Program-made: the position numbers and the translations under genes
The notes under the pieces: generated by a model
The model's input: only the letters and a program-made list of their open reading frames with translations
What the model was told of the DNA's origin: nothing
Databases searched by the model: none
Assembly (NCBI GenBank): GCA_018398585.1
Contig: JAGTTD010000009.1
Location: forward strand, 14,823,193-14,887,192
Reading direction: 5' to 3'
Source: Simmondsia chinensis
Lineage: Eukaryota > Streptophyta > Magnoliopsida > Caryophyllales > Simmondsiaceae
Length of the DNA: 64,000 nucleotides
Shown: positions 1-11,139 of the stretch, piece after piece
Position numbering within the stretch: the first letter of the stretch is position 1
How the letters are laid out: every line of letters starts with the position of its first letter

Positions 1-179
1 TAGGATTTTGTCAATTCATGTTCATGTCATATGCTTATTCATTAGCCTGTTTATATTATGTTAGGGCTTATCATAAATATGTGGTCAAGTTGATTATGTC
101 ATTTAATTTTTGTTAGGAATTTAAATGTTTTGTGCATTGATTAGGTACAACATTTTCTTATAATTTGATCCAGTGTACA

Positions 180-960
180 GAAGTTGGATTAATGCATCAC
201 AAATTAGCAGAATTTGTAAGAAGGGAGCTTAATCTTTCATTGATTTTTGTTATGCTAAAGCATTAACAAACACAATTGAATGTCCGTGTCTTAAGTGCAG
301 TAATAGAGGATGGCTGGGAATTGATCATGTTCACCAAAATATCTTGTCATATGCCTTCTACCTGGTTACATTATTTGGACATGACATGGGGAAAATCAAC
401 AAACAACTCAATCTGATGCACCTTATATGACATGGGTTATGCGATTCGGTGTTTACAAGAGGAATTTTCGTAGTTGTTCCATAGAGAGATGAGTTTTGAT
501 ATTTACAGGTCACTCGTTGATTGATTGATTTTATTGGTTCTGATTGGATTTCTTGCTTGTGGTCATTATATGAGTAAATTATATATTAGTATCTTGAGGT
601 TTAGTGTTTTGTGTTGAATTTGTTTTTCAATGTGGGATTTGTACTCAATTGTTGTAAAAAAGAATAACCAACCTACGTTTCTATATTTATTACAGAGTTA
701 TCAGAGGAAGGAAAGGCAGCTTGGGCAACCCAAATACATGCTCACACCACTAGCTCAAAGAGTTACTCGTGAAAGAAACAAGAACTTGTGAGTTTCTTTT
801 TCATACTGTACTAGCTAGTTACATATGCACATAACGAGTAAGTAGATTGCTTTATAGAGGGTGTATAACAAAAGGAATCCATACGAAGTTTGAGTTTTTT
901 GACATTGCACATGCCACTAAGGATGGATCTTATGTTCAACAAGATTCCAAGGAGTTTATG
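180..960 (+). pseudogene. CACTA-encoded protein remnant: transposase-associated domain then Ptta/En-Spm domain
   Basis: One frame from 180 to about 393 reads RSWINASQ, one stop, then SFIDFCYAKAL, IECPCLKCSNRGW and a final F-G-H-D-M-G. This is the pattern of the plant transposase-associated domain (RSWM start, FIDFA, CPCxxCxN, closing WHGE). After a non-coding gap that may be an intron, 690-790 and 855-960 read LAQRVTRERNKN and FFDIAHATKDGSYV, matching the Transposase_24 (Ptta/En-Spm) core. The protein family binds DNA in the nucleus for CACTA mobility. The reading frame is not continuous and no start is visible. Assignment by eye from motif order. Confidence 0.7.
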
Positions 961-1008
961 GTACAATTTGCATTTTGAGCATAACAATAGTCATTTATTA
1001 CATATGTA

Positions 1009-1070
1009 CAACAACAACAACAACAATTGACCCAGTGCCTCAAGGGCTCCTGCATATGCAGGATCCCGCT

Positions 1071-1102
<32 letters not shown>

Positions 1103-1172
1103 GGATGTACGCAGCCTTATCCCTTCAAGGTGTTGCCCTTAAGGGAGGCCGTGTTCGTGGACCCCCAACTTG
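1009..1172 (-). mobile_element. SINE copy A: Au-like body with (TTG)n tail, no 5S head
   Basis: Read on the minus strand it runs from TTGGGGGTCC through a central GGGATAAGGCTGCGTACATC and GAGCCCTTGAGGCACTGGG to a (TTG)6 tail, the layout of plant Au-type SINE bodies. It interrupts the CACTA protein remnant between the halves at 690-960 and 1170-2035. Unlike copies at 22816, 23539 and 41084 it stops where the 5S rRNA-like head would begin, so it is 5' truncated or a headless variant. A run of 31 G (1071-1101; C on the SINE strand) replaces the short C-rich stretch of the other copies. No clear target duplication was found. Confidence 0.75.
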
Positions 1173-2035
1173 AGAAGAAGAAAGGCAAACAGGCATAAAG
1201 CATTAAAGCACAGAAGTATAAGAGCAAGAGCAGTAAGAACAAAGGCATATGGTTATGATGCAGCTAGGAAAGATATTGAAAGGAAATTAGCTGAACTTGG
1301 CTTTGAATATGTTGATAATGCAAAGCTCGGTGAAATTGAACGTATGGTTATGATGGAGCTTATGGGTGAAGATAAGCTAGGAAATGGAGCTTATGGGTGA
1401 AGATAAGCTGGGAAAAGCACGTGGCTATGGCATTTGGTAACCAGAAGCCAAGTTACTCGGCTTAATCAAGAGTTGAAGAGAAAAAGAAAGGAAGACATAA
1501 GCACAAATCGGGATAATGCAGTCCTAAGCCGACTTGATAGCATGTAGAAACAGATGGATAGTGTGATACAAAGAAATAATATGTTAGTCCGAGCTTCATT
1601 GGTATTGACTTGGTCTGTTTGGTGGAACACAAATGCATCCAGCTGGGGATTCCTTTTTGGCGACTTATGTTGGTGGTATGTCCAAAACTCAAGTAAGAAA
1701 CTAATCTAAAACTTCTCCCTTTTGAGCTCTGTTTATTTATTTGGGGAAAGATAGACAAAAATTTCTAATTAGTAATTTTCATACTTTAGGGTGTTTCCAG
1801 AGCTTATAATTATACAAAATTTTCATTTAGTATTATCATACTTTGTTTAGAAAATGTTCTTGTGGCATTATTGGGCTTGTGGCAATACTTCTGTTTGTGC
1901 ATATTGTAGGACTTAGCTTTCTATTTTTCTCTTCTTTTAGGTTGGAGATGAATCAAGTGTTGATGATCGCATTACTCCATCACCCATTGGTAATGCTCAA
2001 CATGGATGACAGAAAGAGATCATCAAGAAGATGAA
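1170..2035 (+). pseudogene. CACTA accessory protein, C-terminal remnant
   Basis: Immediately after SINE copy A a basic stretch (RRRKANRHKALKHRS) leads into KLAELGFEYVDNAKLGEIER and GEDKLGKARGYGIW, the last resembling the G-R-V-R-G-Y-G signature before the coiled-coil tail of Ptta/En-Spm proteins. Further on, about 1622-1695, GGTQMHPAGDSFLATYVG reads cleanly and is followed by a plausible 5' splice site (GTAAG). A last piece near 1945-2010 reads GDESSVDDRITPSPIGN before a stop. The 20-base string GATGGAGCTTATGGGTGAAG-like motif occurs twice near 1352-1405, a small tandem duplication. Several stops break the frame. Confidence 0.5.
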
Positions 2036-2344
2036 GTTTGTGTTCAAGATTTCTTGGATTTTTGGGTTTTTTTTTTATATTTTCGATGTGATATACTAAG
2101 AATGTACCTATTGAATATTAGTATTGACTATTTATAAATGTACTTTTAATATTTTTTTGGAATTTTAATATTAATTATTTTGATCAATTACCATGGTTGA
2201 ATTTATATTGTGGTTTCTTTTTATAATTGGCAATATATGAAGGATTTATGTAGGGTTATAAAGGAAATTTAATTCTTAGTTATAAAAGAAAAAAATTCAC
2301 GAAATTAAAAGAAAAATATATGCACGCATAAAAAAATTATTTCA

Positions 2345-2640
2345 TTTCTTGACGCTTTCAAGTGTCTACATATAAAAAAAGAAAAAATTATTACAAAATT
2401 TAGCTTGTAAATTGCTGACGCTTTAAAGCGTCAACAATAAATTGACGCAGCTCTTATTGGCATTTTAAAGCCTTAAGAGTTTGTTGACGCTTGAAGGTGT
2501 CAAGAACTTTCTTGATGCTTTCAAGTGTCACTAAATATTTTCTGACACCAAAATTGAAGACACTTGACCCAAGCGTCAAGAATATTTTTCTCTGCGCTTA
2601 GAAGCGTCAACATTTTGCCTAAAAGTGTCAACATATGCTA
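2345..2640. repeat. Subterminal palindromic repeats of the CACTA element
   Basis: About eight variants of one unit are packed here. The best is GACGCTTTAAAGCGTC near 2416-2431, a perfect 16-bp palindrome; others read GACGCTTTCAAGTGTC, GACGCTTGAAGGTGTC, GATGCTTTCAAGTGTC and GCGCTTAGAAGCGTC. They end directly at the putative element terminus at 2641-2654. In CACTA elements such subterminal repeats are binding sites for the accessory protein; here that role is inferred from position and family knowledge. Confidence 0.72.
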
Positions 2641-2654
2641 TTTTTGTTGTATTA
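2641..2654 (+). repeat. Putative CACTA right terminus (degenerate TIR)
   Basis: TTTTTGTTGTATTA; the expected end is TTTTTGTTGTAGTG. Two substitutions at the extreme end would by themselves block transposition. Confidence 0.55.
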
Positions 2655-2655
2655 T

Positions 2656-4639
2656 TTCGGTAAATTGGTTAATCGAAATGGAAACAATCAATAACCATTA
2701 CCGTCCCAAAATGCCTCAAATTTATTTGGTTCAGTTAACCATATCGAAAATTAGGTATAGTTAAATGCATTTTTAGGTCGGTATTTCAAAAATTCGTTTT
2801 GGTGCTTAGGTTACCGGTTTTTTAACACCCCTAACTAGCCTTCTATATTAAATTCCTTGCCTAGTTACTTTACACCTCATTCATATTTTCTTCAGGATTT
2901 TTTTACATTAAATCATATTCAAAATTAGTCATTCTTTATTTAAACATCATAACTTTTGGACATTTTAGAAAACTATATCCAAAAATATAATTTTTTTTCA
3001 ATCAACCAAATACATTAACGCTGTTAGCTTTCTATTGACGCTACGTACCCATGTAATTTTACATTTTTTTAATATAACAAACAAGAGAGAAACTTGGCCA
3101 AAAAAAAAAAAAAAAAAAAAAAAACAAGAGAGAAACACACATGACGTGATTTTATTTCATAAAGTGGTACACTTTTATATGGTCTTTATATGTATGTCCA
3201 AATTTCACTAAATGCTTGTGTGTATAGAGATTCAAAAAAAAGTGTATAGAGTCAATTTAATTGTATAATACTTTACTAACTAAGTTATACACAAAGTAAA
3301 ATTGGGGCTCAGTTGAAAAATAGAGCTTTTCTGCTTCAACAAAGCCTTATTTTTATATAATTTAGTTATTTTAATCGTTAATGGTATTTTTATTATTTTA
3401 ATTTTGTAAGAAACAAGACTTGCATACATTGATAAAAATAATTAAAAAAATAACAAACTATAGAGGCTCTAAAATTTTTTAAAAGAAGCAAAAAAGAAAA
3501 ATTCATATATAACCAATAAAAATAAAGTCAAATAAATAGATAAAGGCCAATACGTAATATATTTACTCAAGAACGTCAAAATGCTATCTTTTAACCATTA
3601 ATAACTTTAACGAAAATAAAGTTTGAAAATACCAAGTCTCAATTTTAGTACTTCAAAATCAAAATTGGGGCTCCCCTCCTAATTTAGGTACTCAAATAGG
3701 TAAATTCATATAAAAAAAAGTTTGAAATTAAATAATATTAGAATTTTCGTGTTGTTAGAAAGTAGGCACATTCCTTACGTTTGACGTAGCTAATTACCCG
3801 AGGCGTTGACCCCTATCTACTCCTTCTTCGAGGCCCACCTGTCTCTTTCTCTTTTCTTTTAGTTCAGTTGAATGCATGGATATTCACAAATTTTCTTCAA
3901 TTTTAAGTACTTGTGTTATGCTTATTTATAATAATTTAATAAGTTAGACTACTATGGGGCTGATTGATAATAAGAAACTGTTTTTCTTTTTTTTTTTTAT
4001 AATCTCCAGTTTTTATTTTCCAGATTTATAACATAAAAACTAAAAAATTCGTTCGAGTGATTTATGTTTTCCAAATTTTATAAAAATTGAGAATGACACA
4101 TGATGTGATTTTAAATGTTGTTTTAAAATCGTATACTTACAAGCGTATGAGATCATCATAGCTAGATCAGGTATGCGAGTCGCATCCAAAGAGAAGCAGA
4201 GTTAAGTCGGATTTAGTTATTAATGAGCGGTTGAAATTTTTTTTTTTTGAATGTTTGTTAACTAAAATAGAAAAACTAAATATAAACTAAATATGTCAAT
4301 TCAATTGAGGTTAGTTTAGAAAATAAATTCAGAGTAGTTTTACTGGTATTCTGTCATTATATTATACTATGACAATGATTTAGGAGGCTTAGGCTACAAG
4401 CACTAAGCCTGGGCTAATATTCAAACTAGAGCTTAGAGTAATGAACTAGTATATAAGCATAGCCTATCATATCACCCTACGTATAGCATAGGTTATCTCA
4501 TTAGGACTACTTAATTCCTTTCTTGCTCCCAATTCAATATTAAACCTGAATTAATACTTAAGTTAAGACTTAGGGTAATGAACTAGTCTAAGGGTATTTG
4601 AAATTCAGAAAAATAACTAAAAATTAATGCAATTTGACT
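2656..4639. other. AT-rich intergenic DNA, no gene seen
   Basis: No credible coding region, RNA gene or long repeat is visible. Homopolymer A/T runs are frequent. The only structured item is the tiny poly(A) insertion at 3079-3136. Confidence 0.6.
3079..3136 (+). mobile_element. Minimal poly(A) retroposon insertion with 15-bp target duplication
   Basis: The 15-mer AAACAAGAGAGAAAC occurs at 3079-3093 and again at 3122-3136. Between them lie only TTGGCC and a run of A. Flanking direct repeats plus a poly(A) tail are the signature of target-primed insertion by LINE machinery; the insert would be an extremely 5'-truncated LINE or SINE. A local duplication with A-tract expansion is the alternative. 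Confidence 0.5.
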
Positions 4640-5400
4640 AGTAGGGGTAAAAAACAATATTATTCGCCTAGTAGTGGTAAAAAAAAAAAAAAAAACACAT
4701 TATTCTCCCGGTAGGGCTAAAAATCAACACTATTCGCCCGGTAGGGGTAAAAATCAACACAATTCGCTCAGTATGAGAAAAATAACATTATTCGCCCAAT
4801 AGAGGTAAAAAACAATACAATTCGCCCGATAGGGGTAAAATCAATACTATTCATCCAGTAGAAGTAAAGAACAACATTATTCGCCCAGTAGAGGTAAAAA
4901 CCAACACTATTCACCCAGTAGGGGTAAAAATCAACACAATTCGCCCAGTAGGAAAAAAAAACAACGTTATTCGTCCAATAGAGGTAAAAAAACAACATAA
5001 TTCGCCCAATAGGGGTAAAAATCAACACAATTCGCCCAGTATAAGAAAAAACAACATTATTCACCCAGTAGAGGGAAAAAATAATATAATTCACCTAGTA
5101 AGGGTAAAAATCAACACTATTCGCCTAGTAGAGGCAAAGAACGACATTATTCGCCCAGTAGAGGTGAAAATTAACACAATTCACCAAGTAGCGGTAATAA
5201 TCAACACTATTGGCCCAGTAGGGGTAAAAATCAACACAATTCGCCCAGTAGGAGAAAAAACAACATTACTCGCCCAGTATGAATAAAAATCAACACAATT
5301 TACCCAGTAGAGGTAAAAAACAACATTATTCGCCCAATATGGATAAAAAATAACATTATTCGCCCAATATGGGTAAAAATCAATACAATTCGCCCATATA
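4640..5400. repeat. Tandem minisatellite, about 29-30 bp unit, roughly 25 copies
   Basis: Units follow TTCGCCCAGTAGGGGTAAAA plus ATCAACACAA with small length and base changes. The array sits directly upstream of the TATA box and primer binding site of the gypsy element, so it probably belongs to its LTR. A long open frame on the minus strand here is only the repeat translated and is not taken as a gene. Confidence 0.85.
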
Positions 5401-5515
5401 ATAACAAAATAATGTAAACTTCTCCATCTTCACTTCTTTTAAGATACATTTAAAATTTAATTTGTGAGAAAAGGAAAAGGACACTTGTCCAACACTGAAA
5501 ACATCATCATACCAT

Positions 5516-5524
5516 TATAAATAG
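5516..5524 (+). promoter_or_regulatory. TATA box of the gypsy LTR
   Basis: TATAAATAG about 120 bp before the primer binding site, at the distance expected for a U3/R promoter driving element transcription. Confidence 0.5.
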
Positions 5525-5645
5525 AAAAAAAGGAGGAACGAAAGAAGGATGAGAAAAACCAAAGGGATAATGGGGATCTCGATAATCTTTAAGTAGCTTA
5601 AGTTTAGCTTCTTCTCAAATACCTATTAAACACCACAAACATAAT

Positions 5646-5661
5646 TGGCGCCATCTGTGGG
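5646..5661 (+). promoter_or_regulatory. Primer binding site of the gypsy element
   Basis: TGGCGCCATCTGTGGG directly before the gag reading frame. The TGGCGCC start is typical of plant Tat/Athila-group elements and pairs with a tRNA 3' end; which tRNA I cannot fix. Confidence 0.65.
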
Positions 5662-5673
5662 AAAAGAAACGAT

Positions 5674-6878
5674 ATGACCGAATTATCGAGATCCACGGAT
5701 CCCCCAACTCAAGATAATGAAGCCGAACATGTTCCAAAAAGTCAACTCCAAAATATACAAACGGTTTTAGAGCAAATAGTGGAAAACTTAATAGGACAAA
5801 AGCCCGAAGATAACTCGGACCCTAAAAATGTAAGGTTAGTAGAAGTTGAGCGTGATTACGCCCATGAACCTCAGCAAAAAGGAAAATCTGGAAAAAGAAA
5901 AGTTCATCATTGTGAACCCGATCGTGACAACAAAAATTCAGAAACGTAGAGATGGACCAGGACAGTATGGAGGACAAATCTACAACCAACATCAACAACG
6001 TGCACAAAAGCCAACCAGATTTTACCCATTCTCCGGAAGAAACAAAGATCTACTCAATTCCTGAAGTCCTAGGTATGTACTCTCCTTTTTCATTAAGAAT
6101 TATGTCTTTTCCGTCAACAAAAGTTAAGGTTCCCAAAATAGACCTCATTGATGGATCTCAAGATCTCGAAGACCATTTGTCAAGCTTTAAGTCTAGGATG
6201 TATGTACAAAACGCTTCAGAGGAAGTGTTGTGTAAATGCTTTCTAGCCATCTTAAAAAGAGTGGCCGATCTTGGTTTTCTTCCTTACCTCCAGGTTCAAT
6301 CGATGGTTTTGCCCAATTAGCAGAGCGCTTCTTTAGGCACTTCGTAAGTAACAAGAGGAAGAGAAAGACGGCTGCACAGTTGATGCGGTTACAACAAAAG
6401 GAATCCGAAACTTTAAGAGACTACGTTAGGCGATTTACTAAAGAAATGATAGATATACCACGATTAGCTGACAAAATCGCCATTGGCACCTTCATCAACG
6501 GACTAAAACATTCAGACTTTAAATTTTCCCTAGCTAAGAAGCAACCAAAAACCATTGACAAGCTATGGAGCAAAGCCAACAAATACATATCAGCCGAAGA
6601 TGTTATGACTGTGGCTGGTAGTCACTGGAAAGCCACAAGAAAAATCAGAAACACCTCACTTGACGAGGCCAAGCATGCCAGAGACGACTTTAAAACCAAA
6701 AATACAAGTGCAAAGACCTGCAGGACGTTTTGCTTACCAAATACAGGAAAATATGACACGTCGATCTTTCCCTTTTAAAAGAATGTCCTACAAGTCAAAA
6801 GCACCCTTCAATCCACAAGCTAAATCAAAATGGTGCGGCTACCATCAATTTTACGGCCATACCACGAAAGAGTGTTAG
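5674..6878 (+). pseudogene. Gypsy gag polyprotein (capsid and zinc knuckle), frame-broken
   Basis: The start MTELSRSTDPPTQDN follows the primer binding site by about 12 bp. After frame changes near 5950 and 6240 the retrotransposon gag core is clear: RFFRHFVSNKRKRKTAAQL, LRDYVRRFTKEM, FINGLKHSDFKFSLAKKQP (about 6320-6600). A zinc-knuckle-like motif KWCGYHQFYGHTTKEC closes it (about 6829-6876). Gag would package the element RNA in virus-like particles in the cytoplasm. At least three frame shifts or stops separate the pieces, so no functional product is expected. Confidence 0.85.
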
Positions 6879-6914
6879 GCAGGGAAGAAACTAACCCAGA
6901 ACAGTCAGGCTCAA

Positions 6915-7480
6915 ATGGCTAACCCTAGTATACATTCAAAGGAACCAGACTATAAAGCACTAATATCAGTACCTCCGAGAGAATTGATAGAACAACCTAA
7001 AAAGACGATTGCTATGATATCTCGAACTTTACATCCGGGTAACTCTTGCTCATCCAAATCAGAAAAAGAACGGCTAAAAAGAATCCAACCCCTGTTGGAA
7101 ATTACTTTTAATGAGGAAGACTTGAATGATTTTTGTGTCCCACTTGATGATCCACTAGTTATTACCCTTGAAATGGAGCAATATTGTGTACACCGGGTGT
7201 TAGTCGATCAACAAAGTGCGGTAAACGTACTCTTCTACCAGTGTTTTGAACAAATGGAAATGTCATATAGTGAAATTTCTTCGGTTCACTACCTTGTAGT
7301 AGGTTTCACAGGGGAAGCGATCAAACCACCAAGAGCAGTTGCCATGAACGTTGTATTTCTAGGATAAAAGGCTACTAGAAAAACTAGGATGGAATTCCAA
7401 GTTATACATTTACCCTCCCCTTATAATGTCATACTTGGTCGACCTTGCTTTAAATTGCACATGAGCTGTAATCTCTACCT
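6915..7480 (+). pseudogene. Gypsy aspartic protease region, catalytic motif lost
   Basis: The frame from 6915 reads a linker then LVITLEMEQYCVHRVLVDQQ, SAVNVLFYQCFEQM. In this family the corresponding string is VLVDGGSSADILF; here D-G-G/S has become D-Q-Q-S, so the protease is predicted inactive. The continuation after a stop at 7365 (TRMEFQVIHLPSPYNVILGR) is the usual sequence before the reverse transcriptase. Confidence 0.78.
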
Positions 7481-7839
7481 ATCACTTGCTGATGAAATTT
7501 GAATCGGACAACGGAGAAATGGCGGCCATTCTAGGAAACCAAAAAGTAGCTCGTGAATGCTATCACGTCTCACTGAAAAGTGATAGTTGCGAAGTCACAT
7601 CCGGGGTTTACACGGGAACTTAGCCTTTCCGGAGAAAGTGAATCCAAGGACTCGGACCAAGACTGGGGAAAATTAGAGGAGATAGAAGTGGAGGAAGGAA
7701 AAACTATAAAAGTAGGGTATTGGCTATCAAAGGAAATAAAGAAAGAACTGGCTTTGTTATTAAAGTATACCGAGACGTCCTTCCATATAACACCGATGAG
7801 ATGATAGGAATTAATCGAGACATCATGGTTCATAAACTA

Positions 7840-9030
7840 AATATTTTAGCAGGAACTTCCCATATAAAACAAAAGAAACTTTTGTGCAGAAAAAGGGGAA
7901 GTCATCAAAGCAGAGGTAAATAAACTATTACGATCAGGATTTATAAGAGAAGTTAGATATCCAGAATGGTTGGCCAATGTGGTGTTGGTGAAAAAACCGA
8001 ATGAAACTTGGCAAATGTGTATCGATTTCACATATCTGCACAAATTCTACCCAAAAGATTATTATCCCCTCCCCGAGATTAACCAACTGGTGGACTCTAT
8101 AGTGGGGAATGAGTTATCAGGTTTGTGGATGCTTTCTCAAGCTAGCACCAGATAAAAATGGATCCGCAAGACAAGGAGAAAACATCATTTGTTACTAATG
8201 ACGGAACCTACTGTTACAAGGTGATGCCCTTTAGCTTAAAGAATGCAGGTGCTACATATTAGCGGTTGGTTAACAAGGTATTCGTGCAACAAATTGGACA
8301 TAATATGGAATTTTATGTTGGCGATATGATTGTCAAGTCACGTGCTAAAGAAAATCATACAAAATACTTACAGGTGACTCTGCAAACCCTACGGGGAATA
8401 TCAAATGAAACTAAATCCCAACAAGTGTTCGTTCAGCATACCTGAGGGAAGTTTTTGGATTACATCATTTGTGCTTGAGGGATTGAGGCCAATCCGGTAA
8501 AAATAAAAGCCATTCAAGAAATGGAAACTCCGAAAATGATTAACGACGTACAGTGACTTACGGGACGGTTAGTCTCACTCAATAGATTTATCAGTAAGAC
8601 CGCTGAAAAAGCACTCCCATTCTTTCAAGTGCTAAGGAAAAATAGGGGTCAGCTATGGGATAAGGAGTGCGAACATGCTTTCCAACATGTCAAAGAACAT
8701 CTTGAACATCTTCCCTCTATGGCCAAACCCAACCCGGGAAAGATCTTGATTTTATATGTAGCGGCCACAAATAAGACCATTAGTGTAGTTCTAGCAGTCA
8801 ATCATTTGAAAGGACAAATCTCGATATATTTTGTCAGCCAAGTGTTAAAACAGGCTGAATTAAGATATCCTCTGTTAAAAAAAAATAGTGTTTGCCATTA
8901 TAATGGCCTCGAGAAAACTTCGAACTTACTTTTAAGCATATACTATAAGTATGCTTACAGATCAACCTGTCGAGAAACTATTATCAAAGTTAGAATGTTC
9001 GAGACGATTATTAGCCTAGGCTGTTGAGTT
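7840..9030 (+). pseudogene. Gypsy reverse transcriptase and RNase H, decayed
   Basis: NKLLRSGFIREVRYPEWLAN and ETWQMCIDFTYLHKFYPKD (about 7918-8060) are the reverse transcriptase fingers; PLPEINQLVDSIVG follows. The catalytic box at 8314-8325 reads Y-V-G-D instead of Y-[IV]-D-D, losing one aspartate. The thumb and tether (SRFLRKNRGQ-like, about 8590-8720) lead into a first RNase H with KPNPGKILILYVAATNKTIS. Several stops (for example near 8154 and 8262) and frame changes interrupt it. Confidence 0.85.
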
Positions 9031-9199
9031 ATCAGAATATGACTTACATTATCTACCGTGAACTGCCATAAAAGCACAAGCCCTGACAAACTTCCTTGGT
9101 GAATGCAATTTCAAGGTAGAGCCGAGTCCTGAGCCAGAAAATTTTACTAAGGATAAGAAAGGAAAGATTGACGATTCAAGTCCTAAGACGCTGGAAAAA

Positions 9200-9834
9200 T
9201 TCCTGATATGGAACATATTTGTAAATGGTTCTTCATGCCAAGAGGGTTCGGGGGCTAGAATTTTCATTGAAGATCCTAAAGGGGTGACATACCGTTACGC
9301 CCTACATTTCCACTACCCGCTAACTAATAATGAAACTGAATACGAGCCTTAATGCACGCAGCTGGTCTTGCCAAGACCGCTAGAGCTTGTTTTGTAAGAA
9401 TTTACAGTGACTCACAGATAATACTTAGCCAGGTAAACGGAGAATACGAAGTTAAGGAGCCTAACATGCTTAGATACCTTAAAATATTTCAAGAACTGGC
9501 CGCAAACTTTGTAAGGGTAGAGATAAAATACATCGATGGGAGTAATAATCACATAGCAGATGAGTTGAGCAAGTTAGATAGCTCTTGTCAGAAAGCTCCT
9601 AAAAACACTGAGGTAGTGATCAAACAGATATACCCACAAGATTCTGAAGGGGAAATCGTAAAGAGAGTACATTATCCCGGAATGTCACCAGGTTGGACAC
9701 GACAAGTACTTGAATATCTCTGCCACGCCAGCCAACCTTCGGATCCTCATGAAGCCAAGAAGTTAAGACGGCAAGCCTCTCGATTTGTGCTTATAAAGGA
9801 CCAGCTTTACAAGCGATATCACTGTCATTCCTAA
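9200..9834 (+). pseudogene. Second RNase H of the Tat lineage (RVT_3-type)
   Basis: WNIFVNGSSCQEGSGARIFI starts the domain; NNETEYE, RIYSDSQIILSQVNGEY and HIADELSKLDSS follow in order. This extra RNase H between pol RNase H and integrase identifies the Tat group. The first catalytic aspartate (normally YVDGSS) is N here, while the glutamate and the two later aspartates remain. One stop (TAA at about 9350) splits the domain. The end (VLEYLCHASQPSDPHEAKKL) is the usual linker to integrase. Confidence 0.85.
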
Positions 9835-9849
9835 CTCAAATGTGTAGAA

Positions 9850-10937
9850 ACAGATGAAGGACAAGAGATTCTAGAAGAAATTCATGAAGGCAAATGTGGA
9901 GGGCATATAGGGGACAGGAACTTTGCAAATAAAACTTTGCGAGTAGGATATTTTCAGCCCACCTTGAAAAAAGATGCCAAAGATTTAGTACATCATTGTA
10001 TAGCTTGCCAACGATTTGCCCCAATTTATCATGCCCCTCCCTCCACTCTACAGACTTTGATCAGTCCAGTACCTTTTGCACAGTGGGGAATTGATATATT
10101 GGGTGCCTTCCCCTTAGCCTCAGAACAAAGAAAATTCGTGATATAACAGCCATTGTTTACTTCACTAAATGGGTTGAAGTCGAACCAGTTGCAAAAATAA
10201 CAGACCAAGCAGCACAATGCTTCCTATTGAAAAATATTATTACTTGCTTTAGAGTACCCAAAATACTTGTGGCAGATAATGAATCCTAGTTTAGCTCAAC
10301 CAGATTCCGAGCTTATTGCGAAGAAGTGGGCATCAATTTTCATTTTTCTGCCATAGCCCACCCACAAAGTAATGGATAGATCGAGGCAGCTAACAAGGAA
10401 TATACTAAAAGAAGGTTAGATAAAGTAAAAAGTTTATGGGTCGAAGAGCTGCCCAGTATATTATGGTCCTACCGAACCACCTCAAAAAGAGCAACTGGAG
10501 AAACCCCTTTTATGTTAACATATGGAGCAGAAGTTATCTTACCAATAGAAATACAAAACCCTACTTTTCGTGTGAAGTATTACCATCTAGAAGAAAATGT
10601 GGCACTAATGGCAAACTCTCTAGATTTATTAGAGGAGGTCCGATCTGAAGCTTTATTACACATGGTAGCACAAAAACAAGCAATGGCAAAATATTTTAAT
10701 CGCAAAGTTAGGCCACGACAATTTCAGGTAGGGGACTTCGTTTTAAGACGCACAGAAGCTACAAGAAAAGGCACAAAATCTAAAAACCTCACACCTAACT
10801 GGGAAGGTCCTTATAAAGTAATCCAAGTCTTAGGAGAGGGAAATTATCAATTATGGCAACTAGATGGAACTGAGTTATCCTGGAGTTGGAATGCGCAAAA
10901 TATTACCCGTAATTACGCCACATTTTTAGGCATATAA
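9850..10937 (+). pseudogene. Gypsy integrase
   Basis: An HHCC zinc domain is recognisable (HEGKCGGHIG, then VHHCIACQRF). The core has first aspartate in QWGIDILGAFP, second in VADNES and glutamate in IEAANKEYTKRR, so the DDE triad survives, but in-frame stops lie after the first two strands (about 10143, 10288 and 10378). The C-terminal part from 10512 is open: FMLTYGAEVILPIEIQNPTF through NWEGPYKVIQVLGEGNYQL. It would insert element cDNA into chromosomes if intact. Confidence 0.88.
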
Positions 10938-11139
10938 TAACCTTTCTTTTTGTGTAAGCGTACCTTAGATGTCTTGTACATTTATAAATGCACGTTGAAT
11001 AAATGCTATAGTGGTTATGTAAAGCATAAAAGTGTTCTCTTTTTGTTGAATATCGAGAGATAAACTTAACTGGATAGATATTGGACACTTCCTGCATCTC
11101 AGGTAAGTCAAGTCATAAACAACAAAATGAAAAAGCAGG

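Larger units (their letters stand above)
1..2655 (+). mobile_element. CACTA (En/Spm) DNA transposon, right part, decayed
   Basis: The stretch holds three kinds of evidence for one CACTA element entering from the left edge: a transposase-associated domain remnant (about 180-400), Ptta/En-Spm accessory protein remnants (690-960 and 1170-2035), and a cluster of short palindromic subterminal repeats (2345-2640) ending in TTTTTGTTGTATTA at 2641-2654. Its reverse complement differs at two positions from the family terminus CACTACAACAAAAA. CACTA elements carry palindromic subterminal repeats bound by their own accessory protein. The left end and the 3-bp target duplication lie outside the window, so full length is unknown. 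Stops, a frame change and an inserted SINE show it is dead. Confidence 0.72.

Noticed and set aside
4768..5094. Long open frame on the minus strand with repeated tyrosine/phenylalanine-rich text
   Set aside because: It is the 29-30 bp minisatellite translated; the period and drift are those of the repeat, and there is no start context or homology.
4640..5400. Regularly spaced repeats that look like a CRISPR array
   Set aside because: The whole unit is repetitive with no unique spacers, no cas genes are nearby, and the context is a plant retrotransposon.
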